A DNA stretch of 27,886 bases, from positions 1 through 27,886 of the forward strand of contig JAAWIL010000006.1 in the NCBI GenBank assembly GCA_022796315.1, written 5' to 3'. The position numbers and the translations under genes are program-made. Below the pieces are notes generated by a model. It did no database searches. It was given only the letters and a program-made list of their open reading frames with translations, and was not told the origin of the DNA. Shown here piece by piece: positions 1 through 7,608 of this stretch (within the stretch, counting starts at the first letter, position 1; every line of letters begins with the position of its first letter). The stretch is from Oscillibacter sp. (lineage in GTDB: Bacteria; Bacillota; Clostridia; Oscillospirales; Oscillospiraceae).

Positions 1-24
1 CTTGCCATCCGTCAGGATGCCTGC

Positions 25-53
25 GGATTTTTGCCTTGCAGGGCAAAAAATCC
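25..53. repeat. Inverted repeat downstream of pyk
   Basis: GGATTTTTGCC (25-35) and GGCAAAAAATCC (42-53) pair over about 11 bp with one extra A. It lies just past the pyk stop codon, where a terminator is expected. Neither strand has a run of T after the stem, because the A/T runs sit inside it, so it is not a textbook intrinsic terminator. It may still mark the 3' end of the pyk message. Confidence 0.35.
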
Positions 54-92
54 ACTCGCCAATCCATACACGTCGAGATATTAAACAGGCTC

Positions 93-1529
93 TTACAGAT
101 TGATCTCCGGGTGCTCGATCACCTGGGCCTTGATGAGGTTGGTGGAGCCGCTCTTGCCCAGGGGGACGCCGGCGGTGATGACCACCGTGTCGCCGTCCTG
201 CACCAGGCCCTCCTTCCGGGCCACTTCTGCGGAGAGGGAGAAGATCCGGTCTGTGGAGTTCACTTCCCCGGTGAGGAAGGGGGTCACGCCCCAGGAGATG
301 TTCAGCTGGCGGCGGACTTTTTCGTGCATCGTCATGGCGGCGATGGGGCAGGCGGGGCGGAACCGGCAGATCAGCCGGGCGCTGCGGCCGGAGTGGGTGG
401 CGGCCAGGATGGCCTTGGCCTGGAGATCCTTGGCCGTGAGGCAGCAGGTGTGGGTGATGGCGTCGTTGATGTTGGAGGCCGGAAGCACCCGCTGCTTCTG
501 GAACTGCTTCCAGTAGTCAATGGCCCCCTCGGTCTCGGCGATGATGTCCACCATGGCTTGGAGGGCCTCCACCGGGTACTTGCCCCCGGCGGTCTCGCCG
601 GAGAGCATCACGCAACCTGTGCCGTCGTACACGGCGTTGGCCACGTCCGAGACCTCGGCGCGGGTGGGCCGGGGATTGCGGATCATGGAGTCCAGCATCT
701 GGGTGGCGGTGATCACCGGCTTGCCCGCCTGGAGTCCCTTGCGGATCATCTGCTTTTGCAGCACCGGCACCCGGGCGGCGGGAATTTCCACGCCCAGGTC
801 GCCCCGGGCCACCATGATGCCGTCGGCGGCGGCCAGGATCTCGTCCAGGTGGTCTACGCCCTCCTGGTTTTCAATCTTGGCGATGATCTTCACCTCGTCT
901 CCGCCGAGGTCATGGAGAACGGCGCGGATGGCCTCCACGTCGCTGGCCCGGCGGACAAAGGAGGCGGCGATGAAGTCAAAGTCCTGCTCCACACCGAAGC
1001 GGATGTCGTCCAGGTCCTTCTCTGTCAGGGCGGGAAGCTGGATATGGACGCCGGGGATGTTGATGGACTTGTTGGCGGACAGGGTGCCGCCGTTTTCCAC
1101 GGTGCAGATCACGTTCCGGCCCTCAATGCGGTCCACCCGGATGGCCACCAGGCCGTCGTCAATCAGAATCTCCTGGCCGGGGGCAACCTCCTCGTGGAGG
1201 TTCGGGTAGGTGACGGACACCCAGCCCTGGTTTCCGGTGATGTCCTCCGTGGTGAGGGTGAAGGGGTCCCCGGCCTTCAGCTCGACGCTCTTGCTCTCAA
1301 AACTCCGGATGCGGATCTCGGGGCCCTTGGTGTCCAGAATCGTGGCGACGGGGCAGCCCATCCGGTCCCGGACGGCCTTCAGCCGGTTCAGCCGGTCCAG
1401 GTGCTCGGGATGGCTGCCGTGGGAGAAGTTGAACCGGGCGGCGTTCATACCACCCCGGATCAGGGCGATGACCATGTCCTCGCTGTCCACAGCGGGGCCC
1501 AGGGTGCAGATAATTTTCGTTTTTCTCAT
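93..1529 (-). CDS. pyk: Pyruvate kinase
   Basis: Pyruvate kinase converts phosphoenolpyruvate and ADP to pyruvate and ATP, the last step of glycolysis, in the cytoplasm. The 478-residue product opens with RKTKIICTLGP and carries the phosphate-binding NFSHG segment, the ATILDTKGPEIR barrel strand, the signature IIAKIENQEGVDHLDEIL with the catalytic lysine, and the VARGDLGVE loop. The length fits the A, B and C domains without the extra C-terminal PEP-utiliser domain found in Bacillus enzymes. ATG follows AGGAGG (plus strand 1537-1542) by seven bases. It is transcribed alone, divergently from the pyrimidine operon. Identification is near certain; allosteric effectors cannot be read from the sequence. 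Confidence 0.97.
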   Translation of the reverse strand: MRKTKIICTLGPAVDSEDMVIALIRGGMNAARFNFSHGSHPEHLDRLNRLKAVRDRMGCPVATILDTKGPEIRIRSFESKSVELKAGDPFTLTTEDITGNQGWVSVTYPNLHEEVAPGQEILIDDGLVAIRVDRIEGRNVICTVENGGTLSANKSINIPGVHIQLPALTEKDLDDIRFGVEQDFDFIAASFVRRASDVEAIRAVLHDLGGDEVKIIAKIENQEGVDHLDEILAAADGIMVARGDLGVEIPAARVPVLQKQMIRKGLQAGKPVITATQMLDSMIRNPRPTRAEVSDVANAVYDGTGCVMLSGETAGGKYPVEALQAMVDIIAETEGAIDYWKQFQKQRVLPASNINDAITHTCCLTAKDLQAKAILAATHSGRSARLICRFRPACPIAAMTMHEKVRRQLNISWGVTPFLTGEVNSTDRIFSLSAEVARKEGLVQDGDTVVITAGVPLGKSGSTNLIKAQVIEHPEINL

Positions 1530-1575
1530 AGATGTTCCTCCTGTCAGGAATCCAAGTGAAAAGGGAGTTTTTTCT

Positions 1576-1603
1576 ATTATACAGGATTTTGGGAAAATTT
1601 AAA
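1576..1603 (-). promoter_or_regulatory. Promoter of pyk
   Basis: On the minus strand a perfect -10 TATAAT (plus 1576-1581) stands about 47 nt before the pyk start. With a 16-nt spacer the -35 reads TTTAAA (plus 1598-1603), four of six matches to consensus. A-rich DNA lies further upstream and may act as an UP element. Confidence 0.65.
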
Positions 1604-1632
1604 GGAGAGAATGGTAGAAATCATCGGAAAAA

Positions 1633-1658
1633 CCAAAAAAAATTTGCCCCATTTTTGG
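1633..1658. repeat. A/T inverted repeat between the pyk and pyrC promoters
   Basis: CCAAAAA (1633-1639) is mirrored by TTTTTGG (1652-1658), centred between the two divergent promoters and ending two bases before the pyrC -35 box. It could be an operator shared by both promoters, or only A-tract DNA that helps polymerase bind. No regulator gene is adjacent. Confidence 0.35.
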
Positions 1659-1660
1659 TC

Positions 1661-1689
1661 TTGACAAGGGAAGCGGTCTTGCGTATAAT
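1661..1689 (+). promoter_or_regulatory. Consensus promoter of the pyr operon
   Basis: TTGACA (1661-1666), a 17-nt spacer and TATAAT (1684-1689) match the housekeeping sigma consensus at every position. Transcription should begin near 1695-1697, only about 27 nt before the pyrC start chosen here. That leader is too short to hold a PyrR-binding antiterminator plus terminator as in Bacillus. Confidence 0.9.
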
Positions 1690-1722
1690 CAACAGTCGAA
1701 TGTGTGGAGGGGGATGAGTCCA

Positions 1723-3048
1723 ATGGGTTTGCTGCTGACCGGCGGGACGGTGTTTTTGGAAGGACGCCTTTGTGAGATGGACCTGATGGCAGACCAGGGC
1801 CGTATTGTTTCCGTTTCTCAGACGGCTTCTTCGGTCATTGAATTGCATCATGATTTGGTGGTTCCAGGCTTCGTTGATGTTCATGTACATCTTCGAGAGC
1901 CTGGTTTTTCTTATAAGGAGACGGTGGCCTCCGGCACAGCCGCCGCCGCTGCGGGGGGATACACGGAGGTCTGCGCCATGCCCAACCTGAACCCGGTGCC
2001 GGATACGCTGGAACATCTCCAGGTGCAGCTGGGGCTCATCCAGCGGGAGGCCAGGGTCCGCGTCTGCCCTTACGGGGCCGTCACCCGGGGGGAGCGGGGG
2101 GAGACCCTGGCGGATCTTCGGGCTATGGCGCCCTATGTGGCCGGGTTCTCCGACGACGGCCGGGGGGTTCAGTCCGAGGCCCTGATGCGGCGGGCCATGG
2201 AGCTGGCCAGGGAGCTGGACAGGCCCATTGTGGCCCACTGTGAGGACGAGTCCCTGCTGGCCAAGGGCTGGTGCGTCCACGACGGCGTCTTTGCCCGGGC
2301 CCACGGTCTCCCCGGCAACGACCCCGCCAGCGAGTGGCGCCAGGTGGCGCGGGACCTGGCGCTGGTCCGGGAGACCGGCTGCCGCTACCACGTGTGCCAC
2401 GTCTCCACGAAGGAGAGCGTGGCTCTGATCCGCCAGGCGAAACGGGAGGGCCTTCCCGTCACCTGCGAGACCGGGCCCCACTACCTGGTGCTGTGCGACG
2501 GGGACCTTCAGGAGGACGGCCGCTTTCGGATGAATCCCCCCATCCGCGCGGCGGCGGACCGGGACGCCCTGGTGGAGGGCCTGCTGGACGGAACCGTAGA
2601 CTGCGTCGCCACGGACCACGCTCCCCACGCGGCGGAGGAGAAGGCGGGGGGCCTCCGGGGGAGTCTCAACGGCGTGGTGGGCCTGGAGTGCGCCTTCCCC
2701 GTCCTCTACACGGAGCTGGTGAAGCCCGGCAAGGTTCCGCTGGAGACCCTCCTGAACGCCCTGTGCATCCATCCCCGGAAGATCTTCCGCCTGCCGGGCG
2801 GAGAGCTGGCTGAGGGCCAGCCCGCCGACCTGACCGTGCTGAGTCTGGACTGCGAACCGGATCTCGTCGCGCCAGAGACATTCCAATCTATGGGTCGGGC
2901 CACCCCCTTCGCCGGACGCAGGGTGGACGCCGCCGTGTCCATGACCCTGGTGGGCGGGGAAATCGTCTTCCAAAAGAACGTAAAGAGATCACCGGCGGGA
3001 CGCGCCGCCGCAAAGGGCGGGAGCCGCCCGGAAGGAGGGAACGTATGA
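1723..3048 (+). CDS. pyrC: Dihydroorotase
   Basis: Dihydroorotase closes N-carbamoyl-aspartate to dihydroorotate, step three of UMP synthesis. From ATG 1723 the protein has 441 residues. It shows the amidohydrolase metal site HVHLREPG (His54, His56), the AHCEDES segment, CHVSTKES, and TDHAPHAAEEK with the catalytic aspartate: a type-I (AllB/PyrC) enzyme. I chose ATG 1723 because the AGGGGG of the ribosome site ends nine bases before it; ATG 1714 is almost on top of that site, and GTG 1702 precedes it. The last codons overlap pyrK as ATGA. Codons at about 1800-1920 are unusually T-ended compared with the rest of the gene. Confidence 0.95.
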   Translation: MGLLLTGGTVFLEGRLCEMDLMADQGRIVSVSQTASSVIELHHDLVVPGFVDVHVHLREPGFSYKETVASGTAAAAAGGYTEVCAMPNLNPVPDTLEHLQVQLGLIQREARVRVCPYGAVTRGERGETLADLRAMAPYVAGFSDDGRGVQSEALMRRAMELARELDRPIVAHCEDESLLAKGWCVHDGVFARAHGLPGNDPASEWRQVARDLALVRETGCRYHVCHVSTKESVALIRQAKREGLPVTCETGPHYLVLCDGDLQEDGRFRMNPPIRAAADRDALVEGLLDGTVDCVATDHAPHAAEEKAGGLRGSLNGVVGLECAFPVLYTELVKPGKVPLETLLNALCIHPRKIFRLPGGELAEGQPADLTVLSLDCEPDLVAPETFQSMGRATPFAGRRVDAAVSMTLVGGEIVFQKNVKRSPAGRAAAKGGSRPEGGNV

Positions 3049-3791
3049 ACAAGTCCCGATTCACCCTGGAGGGCGCCCGGCCATTGACCCGGGACATCTG
3101 GGAGCTGACCCTGACAGGGGACACCTCCGCCATCACCGCGCCGGGGCAGTTTGTCAATGTGGAAGTGCCGGGGAAGTTCCTCCGCCGTCCCATCTCCGTC
3201 TGCGACTGGGACGGGGAGCGCCTGACGCTTCTGGTGAAGGAGGCGGGGGAGGGCACTTGGGAGCTGGTGCGCCTGCCCGCCGGGACAGAGCTGGACGTGC
3301 TGTCCGGCCTGGGAAATGGCTTTGACCTGACCGAGGCGGCGGAGGGCGCCGTGCTGGTGGGCGGCGGCATCGGAGCCGCGCCGCTGTACGGCCTGGCAAA
3401 GCGTATGAGTACACAGGGGAGAAGGCCCGCCGTTATCCTGGGCTTTCGGTCCAGGGAGGACGCCTTCTATCTGGAGCGATTCTATGGGCTGGAGTCCGAG
3501 CCCCGGGTCTTCATCGTCACGGAGGACGGGAACCTGGGGGCGAAGGGATTTGTTACGGACCTGCTGCGGGCGTTTCCGGAGACCTCCTACGTGCTGGCCT
3601 GCGGGCCAACGACCATGCTGCGGGCAGTCCACGCGCTGCCCCAGGTGACCGGCGGGCAGTTCAGCTTTGAGGCCCGGATGGCCTGCGGGTTCGGGGCCTG
3701 CGTGGGGTGCTCCATCCCCACGGCAAACGGCCTCCGCCGGGTCTGCAAGGACGGGCCTGTGTTCCGAAAGGAGGAGATTCTGTGGACTTGA
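3045..3791 (+). CDS. pyrK: Dihydroorotate dehydrogenase B, electron-transfer subunit
   Basis: PyrK carries electrons from the FMN of PyrD through its 2Fe-2S cluster and FAD to NAD+. The 248-residue product has the FAD-binding RRPIS motif (47-51), the GGGIGAAP nucleotide loop (107-114), CGP (186-188), and four cluster cysteines at 214, 219, 222 and 234 (CX4CX2CX11C), as expected for PyrK. It starts inside the pyrC stop (ATGA), after AAGGAGGG, and its own end overlaps pyrD by 10 bp. This predicts translational coupling of pyrC, pyrK and pyrD and equal amounts of the heterotetramer subunits. Confidence 0.95.
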   Translation: MNKSRFTLEGARPLTRDIWELTLTGDTSAITAPGQFVNVEVPGKFLRRPISVCDWDGERLTLLVKEAGEGTWELVRLPAGTELDVLSGLGNGFDLTEAAEGAVLVGGGIGAAPLYGLAKRMSTQGRRPAVILGFRSREDAFYLERFYGLESEPRVFIVTEDGNLGAKGFVTDLLRAFPETSYVLACGPTTMLRAVHALPQVTGGQFSFEARMACGFGACVGCSIPTANGLRRVCKDGPVFRKEEILWT

Positions 3792-4696
3792 GCGTCAACC
3801 TTGCCGGGGTGAGGCTGAAAAACCCCATCATCCCCGCCTCCGGCACCTTTGGCTATGGGCGGGAGTTCGCGGAGCTGTACAACCTGGATCTTCTGGGAGC
3901 TTTCTCCTGGAAGGGCACCACCGCGGAACCCCGGGACGGCAACCCCCAGCCCCGGGTCGCCGAGACGGCGGGGGGCATGCTGAACGCCGTGGGTCTGCAA
4001 AATCCCGGCATCGACGCGGTGGTGGCGCGGGAGGTGCCCAACATCGCCAGAATCTTCCATGGGCCGGTGATCGCCAACGTGGGCGGCTTCTCCCTGGAGG
4101 AGTACGCGGAGAACTGCCGGAAGCTGGAGGCCTGCCGGCAGGTGGAGATTCTGGAGGTCAACATCTCCTGCCCCAACGTTCACGCCGGAGGGAAGAACTT
4201 CGGCTGTGACCCGGCCTCCGCCGCCGCAGTGACAAGGGCCGTTCGGGCGGCCACGAGGAAGCCCGTCTTCATGAAGCTGACCCCCAACGTCACCGACATC
4301 ACGGAGATCGCCCGGGCCTGCGCCGCCGAGGGGGCCGACGGCCTGTGTCTCATCAACACGCTGCTGGGGATGCGGATTGACCTGCGCACCCGCCGCCCGG
4401 TGCTGGCCAACCGCACCGGGGGCCTCTCCGGCCCCGCCGTCTTTCCGGTGGCGCTGCGGATGATCTGGGACGTGTACGAGGCGGTGAAACTCCCCATCAT
4501 CGGCTGCGGCGGCGTGGACAGCGCGGAAACCGCAGCGGAGATGATGCTGGCGGGGGCCTCCGCCGTGGAGGTGGGCGCCGCCAACCTGCGGGACCCCTAC
4601 GCCTGCAAGACCATCATTGAACACCTGCCCGGCGTCTGTGAGCGCCTGGGCGTTACCCAAATTTCTGAACTGACAGGAGGCGCGCACCATGGTTAA
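3782..4696 (+). CDS. pyrD: Dihydroorotate dehydrogenase B, catalytic subunit
   Basis: PyrD oxidises dihydroorotate to orotate using FMN and works with PyrK (class 1B, NAD-linked, cytosolic). The frame is open further upstream, but GTG 3782 is the natural start: AAAGGAGG lies about eight bases before it and it gives 304 residues, the normal class 1B length. Seen motifs are PASGTFGYG, WKGTT (Lys44), GLQNPG, NVGGFS, NISCPN with the class 1 catalytic cysteine at 130, and MKLTPN (Lys165). The start overlaps the end of pyrK and the stop overlaps pyrF by 8 bp. Confidence 0.95.
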   Translation: MDLSVNLAGVRLKNPIIPASGTFGYGREFAELYNLDLLGAFSWKGTTAEPRDGNPQPRVAETAGGMLNAVGLQNPGIDAVVAREVPNIARIFHGPVIANVGGFSLEEYAENCRKLEACRQVEILEVNISCPNVHAGGKNFGCDPASAAAVTRAVRAATRKPVFMKLTPNVTDITEIARACAAEGADGLCLINTLLGMRIDLRTRRPVLANRTGGLSGPAVFPVALRMIWDVYEAVKLPIIGCGGVDSAETAAEMMLAGASAVEVGAANLRDPYACKTIIEHLPGVCERLGVTQISELTGGAHHG

Positions 4697-5402
4697 GGAT
4701 GTGATCATTGCCCTGGATTTCCCCGGCCGTGAGGAGACCCTGGCCTTTTTGGACCGGTTTCCGGCGGGGGAGAAGCCCTTTGTGAAAGTCGGCATGGAGC
4801 TCTACTACGCCGAAGGGCCGTCCGTCGTCCGGGAGATCCAGGCCCGGGGACACAAAATTTTTCTGGACCTGAAGCTCCATGATATCCCCAACACGGTGAA
4901 GCGGGCCATGTCCGTTCTCTCCCGGCTGGACGTGGATCTGGTAAACCTCCACGCCGCCGGGGGCTCGGAGATGATGAGGGCCGCCCTGGAGGGCCTCACC
5001 CGGCCCGACGGCACCCGACCCCTGCTGATTGCCGTCACGCAGCTGACCTCCACCGGCCCGGACATGCTGAAAAAGGAACTGCTGATTGATACCCCCATGG
5101 GTGAGACAGTGCTGTCTTATGCCGAGAATGCCGCCGCCAGTGGCCTGGACGGGGTGGTCTGCTCCCCTCTGGAGGCGGCGCTGGTGAAGGAGCGCTGCGG
5201 TGGGGACTTCCTCACCATCACCCCGGGCATCCGGTTTGCGGATGGGGAGCTGGGAGACCAGAAGCGGGTCATGACACCGGCGAGAGCCGGACAGGCGGGG
5301 TGCGACTACCTGGTTATGGGCCGGCCCATCACCCAGGCGGAGGACCCGGTAGACGCGTACCGCCGGGCCGTGCAGGAGGCGAAAGACGGGAGCCGGCCGT
5401 GA
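4689..5402 (+). CDS. pyrF: Orotidine 5'-phosphate decarboxylase
   Basis: This enzyme removes CO2 from OMP to give UMP, the last step of the pathway. The 237-residue TIM barrel has Asp10, the catalytic LDLKLHDIPNT array (Asp60, Lys62, Asp65) and the phosphate-gripping TPGIR (Arg182), so it is active-looking and of normal bacterial length. GGAGG precedes ATG by about eight bases, and the gene overlaps pyrD by 8 bp. Its final codons form the left arm of an intrinsic terminator, so translation to the end of pyrF would affect read-through into pyrE. Confidence 0.96.
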   Translation: MVKDVIIALDFPGREETLAFLDRFPAGEKPFVKVGMELYYAEGPSVVREIQARGHKIFLDLKLHDIPNTVKRAMSVLSRLDVDLVNLHAAGGSEMMRAALEGLTRPDGTRPLLIAVTQLTSTGPDMLKKELLIDTPMGETVLSYAENAAASGLDGVVCSPLEAALVKERCGGDFLTITPGIRFADGELGDQKRVMTPARAGQAGCDYLVMGRPITQAEDPVDAYRRAVQEAKDGSRP

Positions 5403-5421
5403 GAATCCCGTCTGTTTTTTT
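5384..5421 (+). terminator. Intrinsic terminator straddling the pyrF stop, ahead of pyrE
   Basis: AGACGGGA (5384-5391, inside pyrF) pairs with TCCCGTCT (5406-5413), an 8-bp stem with a 14-nt loop, followed by G and seven T (5415-5421). The pyrF stop codon is in the loop (5400-5402). A ribosome finishing pyrF would cover both arms, so the signal could work as a translation-dependent attenuator of pyrE-pyrB-pyrI. The ribosome site of pyrE follows at once. Confidence 0.7.
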
Positions 5422-5438
5422 GAAATAAGGAGGATTTT

Positions 5439-6074
5439 ATGACACTGGAACACACCATTGCCCAGGACCTGCTGTCCATCGGCGCGGTCTTTCTCCGGCC
5501 CGACGACCCCTTTACCTGGGCCAGCGGCATCAAGAGCCCCATCTACTGCGACAACCGCCTTACCCTGACCGCCCCAGCCGTCCGCGCCCATGTGGAGGAG
5601 GGCCTGGCGGCATTGATTCGGGAACACTACAGTGATGTAGAAGTGCTGATGGGCACCTCCACCGCCGGGATCGCCCACGCCGCCATCGTGGGCCACCTGA
5701 TGGACCTGCCCATGGGCTACGTCCGCTCCGGCAGCAAGGACCACGGCCGGCAGAACCGCATTGAGGGCAGGCTGGAGCCCGGCCAGAAGGTGGTGGTCGT
5801 GGAGGACCTGATCTCCACCGGGGGCAGCTGCGTCGAGGTGGCGGAGGCCCTGCGGGAGGCCGGCGCGGAGGTCCTGGGCATCGTGTCCATCTTCACCTAT
5901 GGGCTCCGGAAGGGCCTGGAGCGCCTGGAGGCCGCCCATGTGACGAACTACAGCCTGTCCAATTTCGACGCGGTGTGTGAAATCGCCGCCCGGGAGGGGA
6001 AAATCAAGACCGAGGATATCGAGCGTCTGAAGAAGTTTCGGGCGAACCCCAGCGACGAGAGCTGGATCGGCTGA
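5439..6074 (+). CDS. pyrE: Orotate phosphoribosyltransferase
   Basis: PyrE joins orotate to PRPP to give OMP, the substrate of PyrF. The 211-residue product has the type I phosphoribosyltransferase PRPP loop VVVVEDLISTGGS (118-130) and the catalytic flexible-loop motif SKDHGRQN (Lys100, Asp101, His102). AAGGAGGA stands about six bases before ATG. It is separated from pyrF by a 36-nt gap that is mostly taken by a terminator, and from pyrB by 89 nt, so it forms a looser second segment of the operon. Confidence 0.95.
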   Translation: MTLEHTIAQDLLSIGAVFLRPDDPFTWASGIKSPIYCDNRLTLTAPAVRAHVEEGLAALIREHYSDVEVLMGTSTAGIAHAAIVGHLMDLPMGYVRSGSKDHGRQNRIEGRLEPGQKVVVVEDLISTGGSCVEVAEALREAGAEVLGIVSIFTYGLRKGLERLEAAHVTNYSLSNFDAVCEIAAREGKIKTEDIERLKKFRANPSDESWIG

Positions 6075-6080
6075 TGGGAC

Positions 6081-6103
6081 ACCGGGCCGCTCCCGGCCCC
6101 GGT
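6081..6103 (+). other. Intercistronic hairpin between pyrE and pyrB
   Basis: ACCGGGCCG (6081-6089) can fold onto CGGCCCCGGT (6094-6103) with one bulged base, just after the pyrE stop. No T run follows, so it is more likely an RNA stability or processing element than a terminator. Confidence 0.4.
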
Positions 6104-6163
6104 CTCCTCCAAAGCATCCAATCCCTGCCTACATAGGATCTTCTCTGCCAGAAAGGAGTCCCC

Positions 6164-7093
6164 ATGCCAAGAAATATCATTGACATCACAGACCTGTCCG
6201 TCGCGGAGATCGACCAGCTGATCGCCACGGCGGAGGACATTCTGGAAAACCCCGCCAAATACCAGAACGCCTGTGTCCACAAGCAGCTGGCCACCCTCTT
6301 TTTCGAGCCCTCCACCCGTACCCGCCTCTCCTTTGAGTCCGCCATGCTGGCCCTGGGGGGCAGCGTGCTGGGGTTCTCTGAGGCCAACTCCAGCTCCTCC
6401 GCCAAGGGGGAGGCCGTGGGAGACACCGTTCACACCGTCAGCTGCTACGCCGACATCATCGCCATGCGCCACCCCAAGGAGGGCGCGCCCTACGCCGCCG
6501 CCCAGTTCAGCGAGGTGCCCATCATCAACGCCGGAGACGGCGGCCACAACCACCCCACCCAGACCCTGACGGACCTCCTCACCATCCACCGCGAGAAGGG
6601 GCGGCTGGACAATTTCACCATCGGCTTTTGCGGCGACTTGAAGTTTGGACGCACGGTCCACTCCCTGGTCAACGCCCTCAGCCGGTATGAGAAAATCCGC
6701 TTCGTGCTGATCTCCCCGGAGGAGCTGAAGCTGCCCCGCTACGTCAAGGAGCAGTCCCTGGAGGCCAAGGGAATTCCCTACGTCCAGACGACAGACCTGG
6801 AGTCCGTGATGCCGGAGCTGGACATCCTCTACATGACACGGGTCCAGAAGGAGCGCTTTTTCAACGAGGAGGACTATCTCCGACTGAAAGACAGCTATGT
6901 CTTAACTCTGGAGAAGCTCCAGAATGTGAAGGAGGATCTGTCCATCCTCCACCCGCTGCCCAGGGTGAACGAGATTGCGGCGGCGGTGGACAAGGACCCC
7001 CGGGCCGCCTACTGGAGGCAGGTGAAGAACGGAAAGCTGATCCGCATGGCGCTGATTTTGAAGCTGCTGGGCATTGAGGTTGAGGGAGGTTGA
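6164..7093 (+). CDS. pyrB: Aspartate carbamoyltransferase, catalytic chain
   Basis: PyrB joins carbamoyl phosphate and aspartate, the committed step of pyrimidine synthesis. The 309-residue chain shows the carbamoyl-phosphate motif FEPSTRTRLSFE (STRTR 50-54), the neighbouring-chain lysine in SAKGE (Lys81), HPTQTLTD (from His130) and LHPLPR near the C-terminus, the standard layout of the PyrBI class. AAAGGAG precedes ATG by six bases. pyrI follows after four bases, so the two chains should be made together and assemble into an allosteric holoenzyme. Confidence 0.96.
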   Translation: MPRNIIDITDLSVAEIDQLIATAEDILENPAKYQNACVHKQLATLFFEPSTRTRLSFESAMLALGGSVLGFSEANSSSSAKGEAVGDTVHTVSCYADIIAMRHPKEGAPYAAAQFSEVPIINAGDGGHNHPTQTLTDLLTIHREKGRLDNFTIGFCGDLKFGRTVHSLVNALSRYEKIRFVLISPEELKLPRYVKEQSLEAKGIPYVQTTDLESVMPELDILYMTRVQKERFFNEEDYLRLKDSYVLTLEKLQNVKEDLSILHPLPRVNEIAAAVDKDPRAAYWRQVKNGKLIRMALILKLLGIEVEGG

Positions 7094-7097
7094 TTCG

Positions 7098-7520
7098 ATG
7101 AATATTGACAGTATTTCCAACGGCGTCGTTCTGGACCACATCCAGGCGGGCAGGAGCATGGAGATCTACCGGCACCTGCACCTGGACCAGCTGGACTGCC
7201 AGGTGGCCATCATCAAAAACGCCCGCAGTGAACACAAGGGCCGCAAGGACATCATCAAGATCGACTCCCCCATGGAGCTGGACCTGGACGTTCTGGGCTA
7301 CATTGATAAGGACATCACAGTGAACATCATCCGGGACGGGAAGCTGAAGGAGAAGAAGCACCTGGAACTGCCCCGGAAGCTGGTGAACGTGATCCGGTGC
7401 CGGAATCCCCGCTGCATCACCACGGCGGAGCCCCAGCTGGACGCCATCTTCCTCCTCAGCGACGCCCACGTCTACCGCTGCGCCTACTGCGAGACGGAGG
7501 AGAGCCGCCAGACGCCGTAA
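7098..7520 (+). CDS. pyrI: Aspartate carbamoyltransferase, regulatory chain
   Basis: PyrI binds nucleotide effectors (ATP, CTP, UTP in the E. coli enzyme) and bridges PyrB trimers through a zinc domain. From ATG 7098, preceded by GAGGGAGG, it has 140 residues, slightly shorter than the E. coli chain. The zinc ligands are plain: Cys101, Cys106, Cys128 and Cys131 (CX4C-X21-CX2C; E. coli has 23 residues in the middle gap). The N-terminal half has the ISNGVVLDHI opening and the IKNARSEHKGRKDIIKI strand typical of the nucleotide-binding domain. Feedback control of the enzyme therefore probably compensates for the simple promoter. Confidence 0.95.
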   Translation: MNIDSISNGVVLDHIQAGRSMEIYRHLHLDQLDCQVAIIKNARSEHKGRKDIIKIDSPMELDLDVLGYIDKDITVNIIRDGKLKEKKHLELPRKLVNVIRCRNPRCITTAEPQLDAIFLLSDAHVYRCAYCETEESRQTP

Positions 7521-7530
7521 GGTTACAGAG

Positions 7531-7568
7531 AGCCCCTGGAGCGGCCGGTGTGAGCCGCCCCAGGGGCT
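7531..7568. terminator. Shared hairpin between convergent pyrI and radical SAM genes
   Basis: AGCCCCTGG (7531-7539) pairs with CCAGGGGCT (7560-7568), continued after one mismatch by GCGGC/GCCGC inside. The stem is strong and sits 10 nt past pyrI and about 40 nt past the end of the opposing gene. The T content after it is modest (TTGTGGCTTCTT), so termination efficiency is uncertain. Confidence 0.6.
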
Positions 7569-7608
7569 TGTGGCTTCTTGGAATGGGAAAACTTCGGTTG
7601 GGGGGACT

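Noticed and set aside
36..1559. Long open frame opposite pyruvate kinase
   Set aside because: Its translation is Gly/His/Val-rich with no motif and mirrors the complete pyk gene; long antisense frames are expected in GC-rich coding DNA.
1690..1722. PyrR-binding leader or pyrimidine riboswitch ahead of pyrC
   Set aside because: The leader is about 27 nt and holds no stem-loop, too short for either.
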